The position numbers and the translations under genes are program-made. 64,000 nt of DNA from Leptidea sinapis (taxonomy: Eukaryota > Arthropoda > Insecta > Lepidoptera > Pieridae), in contig NC_066279.1 in assembly GCF_905404315.1 (NCBI RefSeq), positions 4,724,501-4,788,500 on the forward strand, given 5' to 3'. Positions 50,991 through 63,264 of this stretch are shown here, piece by piece (within the stretch, counting starts at the first letter, position 1; each line of letters opens with the position of its first letter). The notes under the pieces are model-generated. The model was not told the DNA's origin, did not search any database, and saw nothing but the letters and a program-made list of their open reading frames with translations.

Positions 50991-51063
50991 GAACGGTTAG
51001 CTCAATTGGTTAGAGCACCGGCACGGAACGCCGGAGGTCGTGGGTTCGAATCCCGCATCGTTC
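50991..51063 (+). tRNA. tRNA-like sequence (anticodon-loop ACGGAAC), 73 nt
   Basis: Perfect cloverleaf: GAACGGT/ATCGTTC, GCTC/GAGC, CCGGC/GCCGG, GTGGG/CCCGC with TTCGAAT. The loop gives GGA with C33 instead of U33 and a short variable loop, so neither a normal tRNA-Ser nor another isotype fits. It is either a tRNA-derived repeat or a mutant tRNA gene. Confidence 0.5.
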
Positions 51064-51262
51064 ATAAAATTTTGTTTTTCAAATTTTATTTATGTAAAAA
51101 TAAATTTTATTATTATAATTAATAAAATATTTTATTAATAAATAACCTTTCTTACAGTAAAATATGTATGATGTTTATGAAATTTAAGAGTTAACCTAAG
51201 CTTTTCTCAAGTCAAACAATTTTAATATTAAATAGTTACTTAGATTTGTTTTTTTTATTTTA

Positions 51263-51480
51263 TTTATTAGGGTAAACAAACAGTGAAACATTAGATCTTA
51301 CTAACTAATATACATTATAAGGTAAATTAAACTGAATGTGCCACCAGCACCGTTAACCACAGATTAAATAAAATCAAAAAATTGAGAAAGGTAAACATTA
51401 TGTTAAAATTTTATAGATACAAAAAAAAGAGAGTGAAAAACGTATAACAAACTATACATTTTAAACAATATATAAGGTAA
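51263..51480 (+). repeat. dispersed repeat family E
   Basis: Same orientation and near-identical to 9190-9395. Confidence 0.65.
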
Positions 51481-51960
51481 ATATTTGTTATGATTTTAAT
51501 ACTTGTACTATTTGATTTTTAAACATTCCAACTGACGTACACAAAATATCGATATTATTGAAATTTACATTATAAGCTTCACCAATTCGATATAACGGCA
51601 AGCGTTTGCCTGCGTTTGTATGACATAATGTGGTGTCAAAAAGTTGATGACCTCTACGACAGTAAGAACTCGTAGAAACTTTGTACATAATCTTATTTGT
51701 AAGACGCGATACAATCGTATTTCTGATGACTTATATCATAAAGCATCATTACGTCAATTTGTAAGCGCCTGTCCGTAAGTTCTAATAAATTATAAGCCTT
51801 TAAAAGTTGGTCATTAGGTAGTCTACTGAGAAAACAACACTTCTGTCAGATGCACACGTTTGTTTACATTGTTTGGATTGTTAAACTGGCAGTTACATTA
51901 TTTTAGACCCTATAGTTACACATATACTGCATATACTGAACTTCGAACGATGATGGCGAA

Positions 51961-52197
51961 ACTAGCTACTAGATAGATAGCTACTAGCTACTAGATAGAT
52001 AGCTACTAGCTACTAGATAGATAGCTACTAGCTACTAGATAGATAGCTACTAGCTACTAGATAGATAGCTACTAGCTACTAGATAGATAGCTACTAGCTA
52101 CTAGATAGATAGCTACTAGCTACTAGATAGATAGCTACTAGCTACTAGATAGATAGCTACTAGCTACTAGATAGATAGCTACTAGCTACTAGATAGC
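51961..52197. repeat. 22-bp minisatellite, about 10.7 copies
   Basis: Unit AGCTACTAGATAGATAGCTA + CT repeated almost without variation. The unit is built from shorter CTACTAG and GATA elements. Confidence 0.95.
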
Positions 52198-52199
52198 TC

Positions 52200-53635
52200 A
52201 CACCTGTCTCCATGATATTGCCTTATATACAGATGATGTGATAATTCATAAAATATCCATTTAATAAAATATTATTTTCAATTCAAATCCTTTCTGAGTC
52301 AGCGTTTTATTATAGGTTTCATAGAGTCTGCGGGAATGCACATTCACATAATATATTTTCTGCGTAGATAGCGAAATATTTAATACGATGAAATTAAATA
52401 AAAACCGTGTTAAATCAGCCCCACATAGTATTTTAACAATAGAAGCGAACTCATGGATTTCCTTTTATGAGATGGCAATGAATAGTCGGCTCCACAATGG
52501 GAGTGCGAGTTTTTCAAACGTGCTCGGTTCGCACGGATGATTTGATGTCAACACTCTAAGCAATTCACATGACTTCACCCCTTACACATCATTCACTCAG
52601 AGTGCCTCAACATAATGCGTAGCTTTTGTCCAATAGGCTGTTTTCACCGTCCGCGTCGTGTTAATATATACTAAAAAACTACAGGAACTCACAAGTAAAC
52701 AACAAAAGTAAGGGACTGTTTTACAATGTCCAAATAAAGTTACAGCGCACCATTAAGGCCGGCAACGCATTTCTTGACACACCTGTTGTTGCGGATGTCC
52801 ATGGGCGGTTGCCTCATCTCTCCCCATCCCGTGAGTCTCTTGCCCGTTTGCCCCCTCTCATACAAAAAAAACAATGAAAAAAAATGCTCACAATCGAGTT
52901 AGGGGATGTAAGATGAGAAATAGAACAAGACCCGATTTTTTTGAATTTTTTTTCTCTGTCTATTTGTCTGTTTGTACGGGCTAATCTCTGAAACTGTTTG
53001 ACCGATTTGATTGAAATTTGAAAAAACATCTTAGATTATTAAAGAGTTTCCATGGGACAGTTAAAAACCTATAGAAATCTGAAAGTATAATTAACTTACC
53101 TTACCTCAATCTCAAGCGCTGGAGTTTTTCCAACGATCGTTTTTTTTTTAATATGTTCTTATCGTTAAACGGAACTATTGATTAAATGGAATTATTGGTG
53201 TTTGTGATTGGAATCGGAACCGACCGCCGGCCCTTTGCCACTTAAGTTTTAAGGACTTAATGGCGGCTTTCATACCAACTCCAATAAGCCTAAGTACGAT
53301 TAGTATACATTGTTTGAAGTTTTTAATTGTCATCACAAGATTAAGATTTTTGATGTTTCATAATTATTATTAACGTTATTAAATTACAACAAAATATACT
53401 TTATAAGAACTTCTGGTGAAAAGGTCACGCGTTAAGTTCCTATTTTTCGCAGTCCAACAATAATTTAAGATCTATTGGAACATAGGTAAAGGATAACAAA
53501 GGTTTGACATTTTGAATCAGAGAGTAAGCTTATAGAGCTTATTTTTGGAAAACTGCTATGTTCCACATTTTCCCTTAAAGCTATTATGTATCTTATGAAG
53601 CCTACTAGAATTAGTTACAAGCAATCCTTTATTTC
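52200..53635. other. AT-rich DNA, nothing recognised
   Basis: No gene or clear repeat. CTGTTTGACCGATTTGATTG near 52990 resembles a Helitron interior. Confidence 0.3.
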
Positions 53636-53639
53636 TAGT

Positions 53640-54025
53640 GTTATAATAATGAAAATTACTTTTAAGTCCAAAAAGGTGACTACTTTTGTGAACGGATATT
53701 AAACTTTCATAAATGTACTGACGCTGGAACAGTCATAATTGTAGGGGTATAAATAACGAAATCATGAAATTCCATAAACGTAAAGGGGTAGTCATATAAA
53801 TGAGAATTCCTGTTTGTTATGAAAGTACGCTTAAACGAAGCAACGACTACGAAATTAAAATAAATTTCTCATTGAGACGATATTTAAGTAATTTGTATTA
53901 AAATAATAAGTAGGGCGTAGGGTAGCGCTTTATCGCTAGCAAATTATATGAAAATTACTATTAAGTCCAAAAAGGTGATGATTTTGTTGAACGTATATTA
54001 AATTTAATGTAAATGTAATAAAATT
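53640..54025 (+). repeat. direct repeat pair of about 75 bp
   Basis: ATGAAAATTACTTTTAAGTC at 53648 and ATGAAAATTACTATTAAGTC at 53948, both followed by CAAAAAGGTGA and a GAACG(G/T)ATATTAAA segment. Confidence 0.7.
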
Positions 54026-54826
54026 ATATGTATCCAGATCAGTTTTCATAGCCAAAAAATAAGGTCGGGCTATTTAGAATAGGTAATTGGTTTTCTAAAT
54101 ATGCAATCTGATTTTTTTTTGTAATGGACATAAAAATATTTATTATATACCCTCCCAAAATTATAATAAATACTTAAAAATTAAAGTGTATTAATGCAGG
54201 AACCTACCGACGGCGGGTAGTGAGTAAGGTATATTTAATAAATTGTACTCTGTGGTAGTGTCAAGTGAAGCATAGCGATATATAAAAAAACTAAAACGCA
54301 AGCTATAACAGACATTCATTGAAAGTCAGAGGTTTGCTATTTTTTTGAAATAACGGCGTACTGAATGAAATGTCATAATATTAACAAAATAAGGCAAATT
54401 AAATTGCCGTATAACGACAGCAACGTATCTCTACAGTAAGATTCGATACAATAATGCTGTGTAAATATAACATTAACTAGTTTAGTATGGATAGAAATAC
54501 TTTGTATAAACTGCATAAAGTCGTGCAGCAACTTGGGCCTTCATTCAGACTTCAACGAAGTTACACGCAAGCTTCGGTACGTTAAACTATGCTCGCATGT
54601 AACTGTAGTCGCTAACTATAAACTAATTGGAATTTACCTATTCTGTCGTACGTCACCTTTCTATTCAAATAAGATTGAATTCAGTGCTATTATTTAATTA
54701 ACATTATTATAAATTGTTACGTCGAATGTTCGCGAGAACTCGATAGATTCTTGCGGTGGCATTAAAGAACCTTGCCCTTGGAGTTGCTATACGAAAAGAG
54801 GAGATGAAATTTTATTAAGGCGACAC

Positions 54827-55781
54827 TGAACACCTTGAGCGATATGAGTTCAGGGCTGCCGGCCCGCCATCAATGTAACAAAGCCAATATTTTCAAAATT
54901 CTTGCGTGGAAAACAGTTTATATGCTTACAATCCTCGTTATTCACTACTAATCACACACAAAAAAGTACAAGCTATAAGAATAACTTTTCTGAGAGAATT
55001 ACCAAAAAAATGAGTCACGTCATGCCAAAAAACTTGTTTAACTTTAAAGAAAAGTGGTAGTTCAAAAAGGCTCGGCAGTGTTAACTATAACCAACAGCAA
55101 GCATTAGCAACCTACAAATAAGACTTAAGGATATGTGTAACAGTATTAAGTAGTGTTCATAGCTTGAAATGCTATACTTTCACCACAAAACTTGTCTAAA
55201 AACACCATGCTTGCGATATCAAACAAAAATTTCTTACAGAGACGGGAACTAACAAAATTTTTCATTACTCACTATTAAGTATGATGACAACGGATGAAAT
55301 GAACTCGCTTCTATAAGGCCTGTATAAAATAAAGCTCCTGGTATCTGTGAAATATTCAGAAAATGCAGAACTTACTAATAGTTCTTTATTTTTTTGTTCT
55401 TTTATCAATTTGATATTATTTTTATTTACTTCTTACCTCTATTATAAACTTGCAGAAATATTGCATTATATTACGCCTGTTAAGAAAACAAGAGCTGTAA
55501 ACTTACAACAGGAGTTGTTAGTTTATGTTATAGCTTAATTAAAAGAATGCTTACTGTGTGTTCTATTAACAATACCGAATCCGATCATTTATGCGTCTAG
55601 ATAGAGTCTATTGCTGTTAGACAACCGATAAATACAAGCTAGGAATATTAGTTTAGTGTGCGTGACAAGCCACGTCTTACACTCGCGATTTGTATGACTT
55701 TGTGTTAGTGTGCGTAAATTACTCAAAATAGAGGTAAGTTCTTAACACAATTTTTTTCGGCGTTCTCTGTAACAGGATAAA
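54827..55781 (+). repeat. 1-kb inverted duplication, right arm
   Basis: Partner of 49127-50141. At its right end, 55781-55870 is a second partial copy of the arm (TAGTGTTCATAGCTCGAAAT, also at 55154), in direct orientation. Confidence 0.8.
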
Positions 55782-55934
55782 GTAGTGTTCATAGCTCGAA
55801 ATGCTATACTTTCACCACAAAACTTGTCTAAAAATACCATGTTTGCGTGTTTTCTGCTTACTCTTCACCTTAAAATAAGAAGAAGGACGTTTAGTTTCTT
55901 CTTCTTTCTTCTCAGGTCTGAGAGATAAATTTGG

Positions 55935-56160
55935 ACTTTCAAATCCTATTTTGAATCAAAATAATTGAAAATGAGTCCCCTGTATAAGCCCTGCATGGAG
56001 GCAGAAAATAGGACCACACACATCAATTTGGAGTGCCGAAGTGTTGCCACATACCGGGCCAAACACCTGAGTTCACCGAGGACTCCCTCCGAGGGCATGA
56101 GTGACATCAAAGGTTTTGGAAACATTAGACGCCGAATTGAGGAAAATGGACCGTAATTAC
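55935..56160 (+). pseudogene. LINE zinc-knuckle-region remnant
   Basis: The frame CMEAENRTTHINLECRSVAT, then YRAKHL resembles CRGCLTEDETVTHVTVECAG at 25385-25450. Short and broken. Confidence 0.5.
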
Positions 56161-56199
56161 CTATACCTACAGCATTCATCATAGATGAAGTGCTCCAAA

Positions 56200-57860
56200 G
56201 AGCTGTTGATTATTTTAGAATTCTGAAGTAACTTAAGTTACTAGTATCGCTTCATAAGCAAATGGCGTTCTAAAAAAGAAGATGCTTCCTGAAACACTTT
56301 TAAAAATAAAATGGCACAAAACAGGACGAAGTACACTGAGCCGACGGCTAACCTCTAGGAGTGGAGAGGCACATGGATAAAAAGACAGAAATATAAAATT
56401 TAAGTATTATTATTAATTCATGTAAAGAAAGGCTTATATTATTATTATTTTACTACTATGTTTAGTAGTCGTAGGACATTTAGTAGTAGAAGTAGAAGAG
56501 TTTTTATTGATTATTTTCATACTGCCTCCTTTATGTTACTTTTATTTACTGCGATAAAAATATGAATCGCAGTCGATACGTAAAAAGCTGAATTACTCAG
56601 AGTGCTATACAGAATTTATCATTACTTATTTTTTGTATTCCGCCAAGTTCTTTCTTTCACGTTTTATTTATTATATTTAGTAGATATAGCGAATTTTAGA
56701 TTCATGGAGTTTACATGGTAATATTTTTTTATATTTCGGTTTATAGTATTCTTTATTCCCATTAAGATAAAAAAGGATTTACATGAGAGATAAGTTAAAT
56801 AAAAAATAAGGTTAGTATCAATTACTTATCCGGTAAGAATATGTAGTTAGCATAAAGAATTAGTGGTTAATAAAAGGTACAATAATTTAGTGTGAGGATA
56901 CAGTGATATATCGCAATAGAAAATGACGGTTAAAAAATACAGTAAATGAGTATCGAGATTATTAGCAAAACAGTTATTTAAAGTTGTATTTTTATCTTTT
57001 AGTATTTATGTATTCACGCGTAGCCACGTGATGAATAAAAATATATGTTAAAAATTTTGGTATGTACGTAGTATCTTAAATATTAAAAAAAATAATCGAA
57101 CCTCTAAGAAAAACTGTTTAACTTCTATAAGAAACATAATATCTTATATAGATACAGATACATATTACAATACTTTAAAAATTGTATAAAGAAGGACCCA
57201 GGAGGTAAAAGTATTCCTCTAATTTTTCCAACCCGAAGTTATTTTCGCATAACGAATTTAGTTATATAATGTCTACTCTATGACTATATCTTTTCACAAG
57301 TGCAATAATTATTTTGAACTTATAAATTATATTCTAACGGCTTTACAAAATATTAACTTAGCAACAATGACGTTCTTTGTAGAACGTCATTGATTGCTTA
57401 GCATAAATGCTTTACAAATAAACGCGGGAAACGCTATACGTCCGAAACAACCAATCATAATGAAAAATGTCTATTTGTAATCATTTTGCATATTCTTGGT
57501 TTATTCTCAGATATAACTTTATACCAAGTTGGTTTGTAATGCCATAAGAATTTGACACAGGTGTAACTCGTTTTTTTTAAACCTGATTTGATTTTTAATA
57601 TAATTATTATAATATTTTTTTACCTCATATCAACTAAAGATCGGATTTTCTATGTTAATATAGGAACAGAAACGTCTGACCTTACTCGAGTAAATATCAT
57701 TTAAAAGTATTGCATAGTGCCTTAACTGCACGTGCTTTCAGTAAATCCAAATACGAGAGTATTAACATTTTCTCTAGAACTAGTGAAGTGCCACGGCCTC
57801 GATGTTATTTAATAGCAATTTATGGGACTGCAAAAAAATTGATAAATAAATAAACCGACA
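56200..57860. other. AT-rich DNA, nothing recognised
   Basis: No open frame with family features. A perfect hairpin TTCTTTGTAGAACGTCATTG region (ATGACGTTCT..AGAACGTCAT, about 57367-57392) is the only structure noted. Confidence 0.3.
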
Positions 57861-57869
57861 CAGCCCAAA

Positions 57870-57965
57870 TGATCGCGAAACAGAAGTTGCAGTGGACAGG
57901 GCACATAGTTCGACGGAGAGATAGCCGTTGGGGCAATAAAGTACTCGAATGGCGAAAACGTACCG
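57870..57965 (+). mobile_element. RTE-type LINE fragment
   Basis: IAKQKLQWTGHIVRRRDSRW-like frame, GQ(-)KVLEWRK; matches 23900-23980. Confidence 0.6.
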
Positions 57966-58069
57966 GAACTGTGATATAAATATTATCAATTAACTGTCTG
58001 GTGGCGATTTTGTCATAGTGCAAAAAAATTTTGTAAAGATAGTGAGTCTGAATCATTTATACGTCTAGT

Positions 58070-58205
58070 TTGACTATGACAGCTGTGAAAATACAAATTC
58101 CGCGTATAGGACGTAGCATGTCACGCACACTAATGTGTTAAACCTGGCCTGATTTTATCGGTTGTCTAACAGCAAGAGACTCTATCTAGACGTATAAATT
58201 ATCTA
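58070..58205 (-). repeat. end fragment of the 1-kb repeat family
   Basis: TATGACAGCTGTGAAAATAC, GTCACGCACACTAA and TCGGTTGTCTAACAGCAAGA match 49190-49290. Confidence 0.55.
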
Positions 58206-58209
58206 AGTA

Positions 58210-60030
58210 GTAAGTAGCAAATTTACCATTGGAATAAATATCTTATTTTACTCTTTAAATGGAAATATATGAAATTGGGATAACTTAGCAAATAAGCAGA
58301 AGGTAACTGTTAGATAATAAAATATATTTAACTATCATGTAAAACATTTCACATTTTTATCTGTTTCATTCATTCAACAAAACAGTAGCCGCTATGATAT
58401 TACGTCACAGCATCATGTAAATTAAAAACAAAGATGGCTTCCTAAAGGAACACAACACAAACCGTCTAACAGTAAAATATACTCATTGTTTATCGGCCCA
58501 GTTTTATTCTGCCCAGTTAAGAAATGTTAAAAATATTGGAGTGGTTTGTAAATTTTAAGTATATTTTCATAAATTGTATATTTAAGGTTTTTTTTTGGTG
58601 ACTTATGTAACGATTACTACGCAACGAACAAAACTACAAACGAACTATTAGTACGCCAAATAAGTTTTCCATCGTAAAATTGTAGTAATTAATTCTAATT
58701 TCATAATTTGTGCTCCCAAATATATTATTCTATTATAGTGTATATTCGCTCCAAAATCTTTATCGATACTAGAGGTTACATCACTATACATACTCGTGGA
58801 CGTGTAAAGTGGTGTTTACTTTGGTCACTCTGCTTCTATAAAGTACGTGACCAGGTCCCTTAGGCTGCATATAAACAAATATTTACCACTGAATTCTCTT
58901 GAATCTAACTCGTGCAGTTACGAGGTATATTATTGGTGAAATAAACATTTTAAAATGATATCATAACCTATATACTCTAGACTAAAGAATGTGAGATGTT
59001 GTCCATAATTAGCGTATAGGTAATGATTTCTAAATCTGGATGCAAACTGGTTTCAAACTATACTTGTTCCGGAATATAAATAGATAATAATATGTATTAT
59101 GATATCGTTCTATACTAAAATGCGGGCAAAAGGTATACATTTATTTATTATTATGTGTGTGGATTGATTCATCTACCTACTGTAGGTACTCTTGTTTTTT
59201 TGAAACTTAGTAATTAATATATTCACTTTTTTTCTATTTACTTTGTTTCTTCTCTCTAAGAGCGCATTTTGTTTCCGAAGTGGTAGTGTTTGAACTGACA
59301 TCAAAAATAATTCTAAAGGAATAAACTTGAGAAAATAAATGCCTTTTATGCCTTTTAAGACATTGAGTATTAGACGTTTGAATATTTTTTGTTGCATAAC
59401 TTTACATATAATATTGTAATTGAAATGATTTGTAAAATGATGAAGCTGATTTTGAATAATGGAAATGAGTTTCTTGGCACTGATGTTAATAAAGCTCAAC
59501 CTGGTCCAAAGTAGCGGCAAATTTAATAAGAAAAGGAAACTTTTGATGTTCATAATTTTGATTTAATTTGATTCGCAAAGTGGTAACAAAGGAGCCGATG
59601 ACAAATCGAAATGCAAATGATCATGAATACAAAATATTTGTATCTCTTTATTTATTCAAGACATAGTCCAAGACTATGTAACAGTTCTTGTACACCTTCT
59701 CTTTGAAATTGTTCTTCTTACGGCGCGTTTGGGAGACATTCTGACACGATTTTCGAAACAATGAAGAATGAATGAAAAATGAAAGAAATGAATTTTTCTA
59801 TAAATCCCCCTCTCTCTAGAACAGTGTGGAATGATGTCTAACACTGTACATAACATCATGAAACCAAGATGTTGAAAATTGTGCGATTATTGTAAAATTT
59901 GGTTTTTAATAATTTTTGTTTATTTCTATATTGTTTATCAAGTATTATGTATCCGCTAAGGTAGTTGTGAGATATTCCCAATACAAGTGTCCTAATGCAA
60001 GTTACTGGGAAGTCTCAACCGCTAAAATTA
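58210..60030. other. AT-rich DNA with a LINE 3' UTR remnant
   Basis: 59230-59360 matches 27500-27690 on the minus strand. The 126-codon frame over 59173-59553 overlaps it and has no recognisable domain. Otherwise nothing seen. Confidence 0.4.
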
Positions 60031-60039
60031 CATATCATC

Positions 60040-60290
60040 ATCATCAGCCGGAAGACGTCTACTGCTGGACAAAGGCCTCCCCCAAAGATTACCATGACGA
60101 TCGCTCCTCCGCTGCCTTTATCCAACGTGTTCCGGCGATCTTGACCAGATGCGTCTTCCTGTACGTGGTAGCCAGAGGACTTTATTACCACCTGTCCGTT
60201 GAACTTTGTGCTCTGCCCGCTGCCTTTGGTTCTCCTACGAATCTCCTCATTGCTGATTCGATCTCGCAGGGAAACTCCGAGCATAGCCCT
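60040..60290 (-). mobile_element. RTE-type LINE 3' end
   Basis: Minus-strand frame LGVSLRDRISNEEIRRRTKG, then gaps, GGGLCPAVDVFRLMMM; typical RTE C-terminus including the ATGATGATG 3' end. Confidence 0.65.
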
Positions 60291-60299
60291 CTATAGCCT

Positions 60300-61940
60300 C
60301 CATTACATATAGCAATCCTTGAAATAAACGCAACATTTTTATTATGTTACAGCGAATGCACAGTATAAAAATAACGCAATAAATAAAGAAAATAACACTA
60401 GTTCTTTTATTAAATAAACGAAGAGTTAAAAAATATAAAACTCTATTGACGGTAGTCACGTTCACAGAGCCAGATCGAACACTGACTAAAACGAAATATA
60501 ACATGGATGGAATTTGAACGTGAGGTTTGCTTCGCAATTAAAATTTCTCTTCATCAATGATTGTGTCGCGAAAAGCGTATTCCTCTATCAAATTATTCTT
60601 TTCCAGTTTTCTCGCTTATTTTATTTTCGCTGTTGTATGTATTGGTCTGTGTTTATATAATAAAGTTCAATAACAGTACGAAATTCAGATGATTAATGAA
60701 CTAAAAAGGTTTTGAATTTACGAAAAAAACATGAAATGAAAGAGAAAGATATCGAACTTTGTTACTCGCGCTAGAAACAGTGTATGCAGATAACACAATA
60801 GAAAATATTTAACAACCACCACGTTCGTTAACCAAACAATTTCCTTATCCATTAGACTTTCAGGTAGTGAAATCATCTACTTCATCAATTATGTTATTAG
60901 CCCTTAGGTCTTTGGGGATCCTGTGTTAGCTCAAGAGACATGCCCTAAAAGTTATTTTATTACTACGATATCCGTAACCTATGAGAAGAAAATGAGTTTT
61001 ATTGTGGAATTGATTGTCACACAACGGCCGCTCGTAAGACTAATTTCTTTTTAACTTCTCACAACAAACAGGATCAACACTGCTCTTTGTACACACTTCA
61101 CAGAATCACAATACAAGTTATAGAACAGTAGCGTAACTCAGAGGTCTACTTTAAATTTATACCTACGTCTGGGCGGCGCGCTAGGGTTGGTACATACAAA
61201 AAGATTCACGACGCGGACGGTGTATTTAACTCGGCGGCGTACGCCGTGGCACTCAATAGTTTTATGTTCCCAAGATTGCTTAGCGGCCGTGTAAGTCTTG
61301 TGTATGTGTGCGTCGTCGTCGGGCGCTATAATTTATATTAGAAGTTTAAGTACTGTTCTATTACTGTATTGTGACAGAACTGTCACCACTAGTTTGTCGC
61401 AGCGTCTTGAGCTTATAGAGATATACTAATCGACCGTTAGTGATCGATCGCTAAGCGATGCTCGTTTGTCGGTCCGAAACACTCGCCCAGTGATGTCCAG
61501 CGGTTATTCTCTAATACTTCTACGAGTGGAGCGAGTAATTTCGTACACTCGCTTTAGTATCTCTAGACAAAAGTATTGGAACTACACAATCGCTTCTTGT
61601 TCATTGTTGGCGGTGGGACAATTAGTTACCTCGAGAGGTTCAATTAACAAAAATAATGAAAGCTAATTGTTGTTATTTGACTTGATCGCCAGAAATTTAA
61701 TGAGTGTGTTGGTTTCATTGATGATATAAAAAACATCATAATATATAAAACTTATTATATCTATTTTACTAAATGGAAAGCCGTTTCTTTCCTTCGGTTA
61801 TACTGCGAAAACTACTAAACCGATGAGATTAATACTTATACAGTACCGTAAGATGCAGTGAGTTTGGGAGAAGGTTTTAGTATATAATTTATGGTGATTA
61901 CTTATTCGGACCCTATTTTTGTTTGATTTAGAAATACCTA
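60300..61940. other. unassigned DNA with a GC-rich patch
   Basis: 61170-61330 is GC-rich with several CpGs (GGGCGGCGCGCTAGG, GGCGGCGTACGCCGTGG, GCGTCGTCGTCGGGCG). It could be a CpG-rich promoter or an old TE. No open frame supports a gene. Confidence 0.3.
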
Positions 61941-61944
61941 TGCT

Positions 61945-62250
61945 GTTTGACCTGATTCCTGCCGCTGAATTTATCGTGCGTACGACACGCCACAAATTAG
62001 GATGTCATCCCCACAATCTGGCTGTGTGACGTTCTTTTTTGAAGAAATTTTCTTCAGTACAACCAAGCTGTGGAATGAGCTTCTCTGTGCGGTGTATCTG
62101 GGACGATATGACATGGGTCCCTTCAAAAGCGTGTATAATTTTTTCCAACACTACTGTGATATCTCTGGTGTTGCAGGAGAATGTGAGCAGCGGTGATCAC
62201 TTTACATCTGGTGACCCGTACGCTCGTTTGTGCTCCTCTTCCATAAAAAA
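61945..62250 (+). pseudogene. LINE C-terminal remnant and tail
   Basis: RTTRHKLGCHPHN, then STTKLWNELLCAVYLGRYDM and the GGTGATCACTT tail match the LINE at 26065-26850. Frame broken. Confidence 0.7.
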
Positions 62251-62432
62251 AATCTATATGTTCGCGATAAAAATAATTCAGCCAATGATAATTCATACAA
62301 AGAGCAGGTGTCAGCACTTGTAATAGATAAGACCATAGGTGGCCCAATATGTAGCATCGTCAACTATCGTCACGGAGCCTGTAACTATATGTTTTCGGTT
62401 TTTAAAGTCATAATATGTACATTTATTACGTT

Positions 62433-62555
62433 TCGTAATATCGGCAACGCTCTTGTGAATCCTCTGGTGTTACAAGAGAGTAAAGCTGCGGTGTTTAGGT
62501 AGCATCATACGAGTGTATGTATGTATGTTCGTTTGTATGCCTCTTCCATAAAAAA
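62433..62555 (+). mobile_element. LINE 3' tail remnant
   Basis: GCAACGCTCTTGTGAATCCT and GCCTCTTCCATAAAAAAG repeat the tail of the preceding copy. Confidence 0.6.
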
Positions 62556-62879
62556 GAATGCTTACGAAAGCCGTAACCTAATAAATTTTAATTATAACCG
62601 ACTTCTGTATAGTATTTGGGTCAGTTGAAGCTGGTTACTGTATTCCCACAATAATGAGTCACTTGTTTATCCCGCAGGCGTAATTCCGTCCACATTACCA
62701 AGCTATTGTCATTTTTTAACACCGAGATATTTTCATCGCTACGTGAGTATGAGGAAGTGACTTTCATAGTGCTCGTTTTCCGTACTCAATTACAATATAC
62801 TCATTAAAAATAGGCTACTAGTACTTTGAAGAGCCTCTTGGCATTGTTCTAATTTTATAAAATGGATGAGGTTTGTTCC

Positions 62880-63180
62880 TTACACAAATAAAATTTTATG
62901 AACTTTGCGGAACTCGAACCCGCGACCTCTCGCGTTCCGTGCGTGCGCTCTGTCCAACTGAGCCAACCGTTCGAGTTACGTTTCGTTGATAAAATCTTGT
63001 ATGCTTTGTTAAACTCTTGGTTGTGGCTTCATCTACAGGATCTACTTTACAGATGATAACCTGCTCAAATATTGGGGATATTTGCATATTAGGAAATTTA
63101 CTTGAGATGTCGTTCTAGCAAATCTAAACAATTTGTTGTTTCAAAGTGATAACCCCTCACTTCTGGGATAAAATTTAAAC
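62880..63180 (-). repeat. dispersed repeat family F with tRNA-like end
   Basis: Minus strand: CTCACTTCTGG..., GATGAAGCCACAACCAAGAG, then a tRNA-like end at 62900-62972. Related pieces at 17935-18000, 25015-25110 and 50745-51063. Confidence 0.55.
62900..62972 (-). tRNA. tRNA-like sequence, decayed (anticodon-loop ACGGAAC)
   Basis: 73 nt alignable to 50991-51063 with the same loop and B box GGTTCGAGTTC, but the acceptor stem (GAACGGT/AAAGTTC) has mismatches. Pseudogene or repeat. Confidence 0.5.
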
Positions 63181-63264
63181 TAACTTTAACCCCCAGATGA
63201 CACACCACTTCGACAGCAAATTTCAAAAACTTGAACGATTGCCAATCCCGCGGTCATCTCGAAA

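Noticed and set aside
50991..51063. Functional tRNA-Ser(GGA)
   Set aside because: No long variable arm, C at position 33, and several diverged copies in the window; kept only as tRNA-like.
55347..55538. 63-codon frame with a membrane-like segment
   Set aside because: The inverted copy at 49127-50141 does not keep it open, so it is not under coding constraint.
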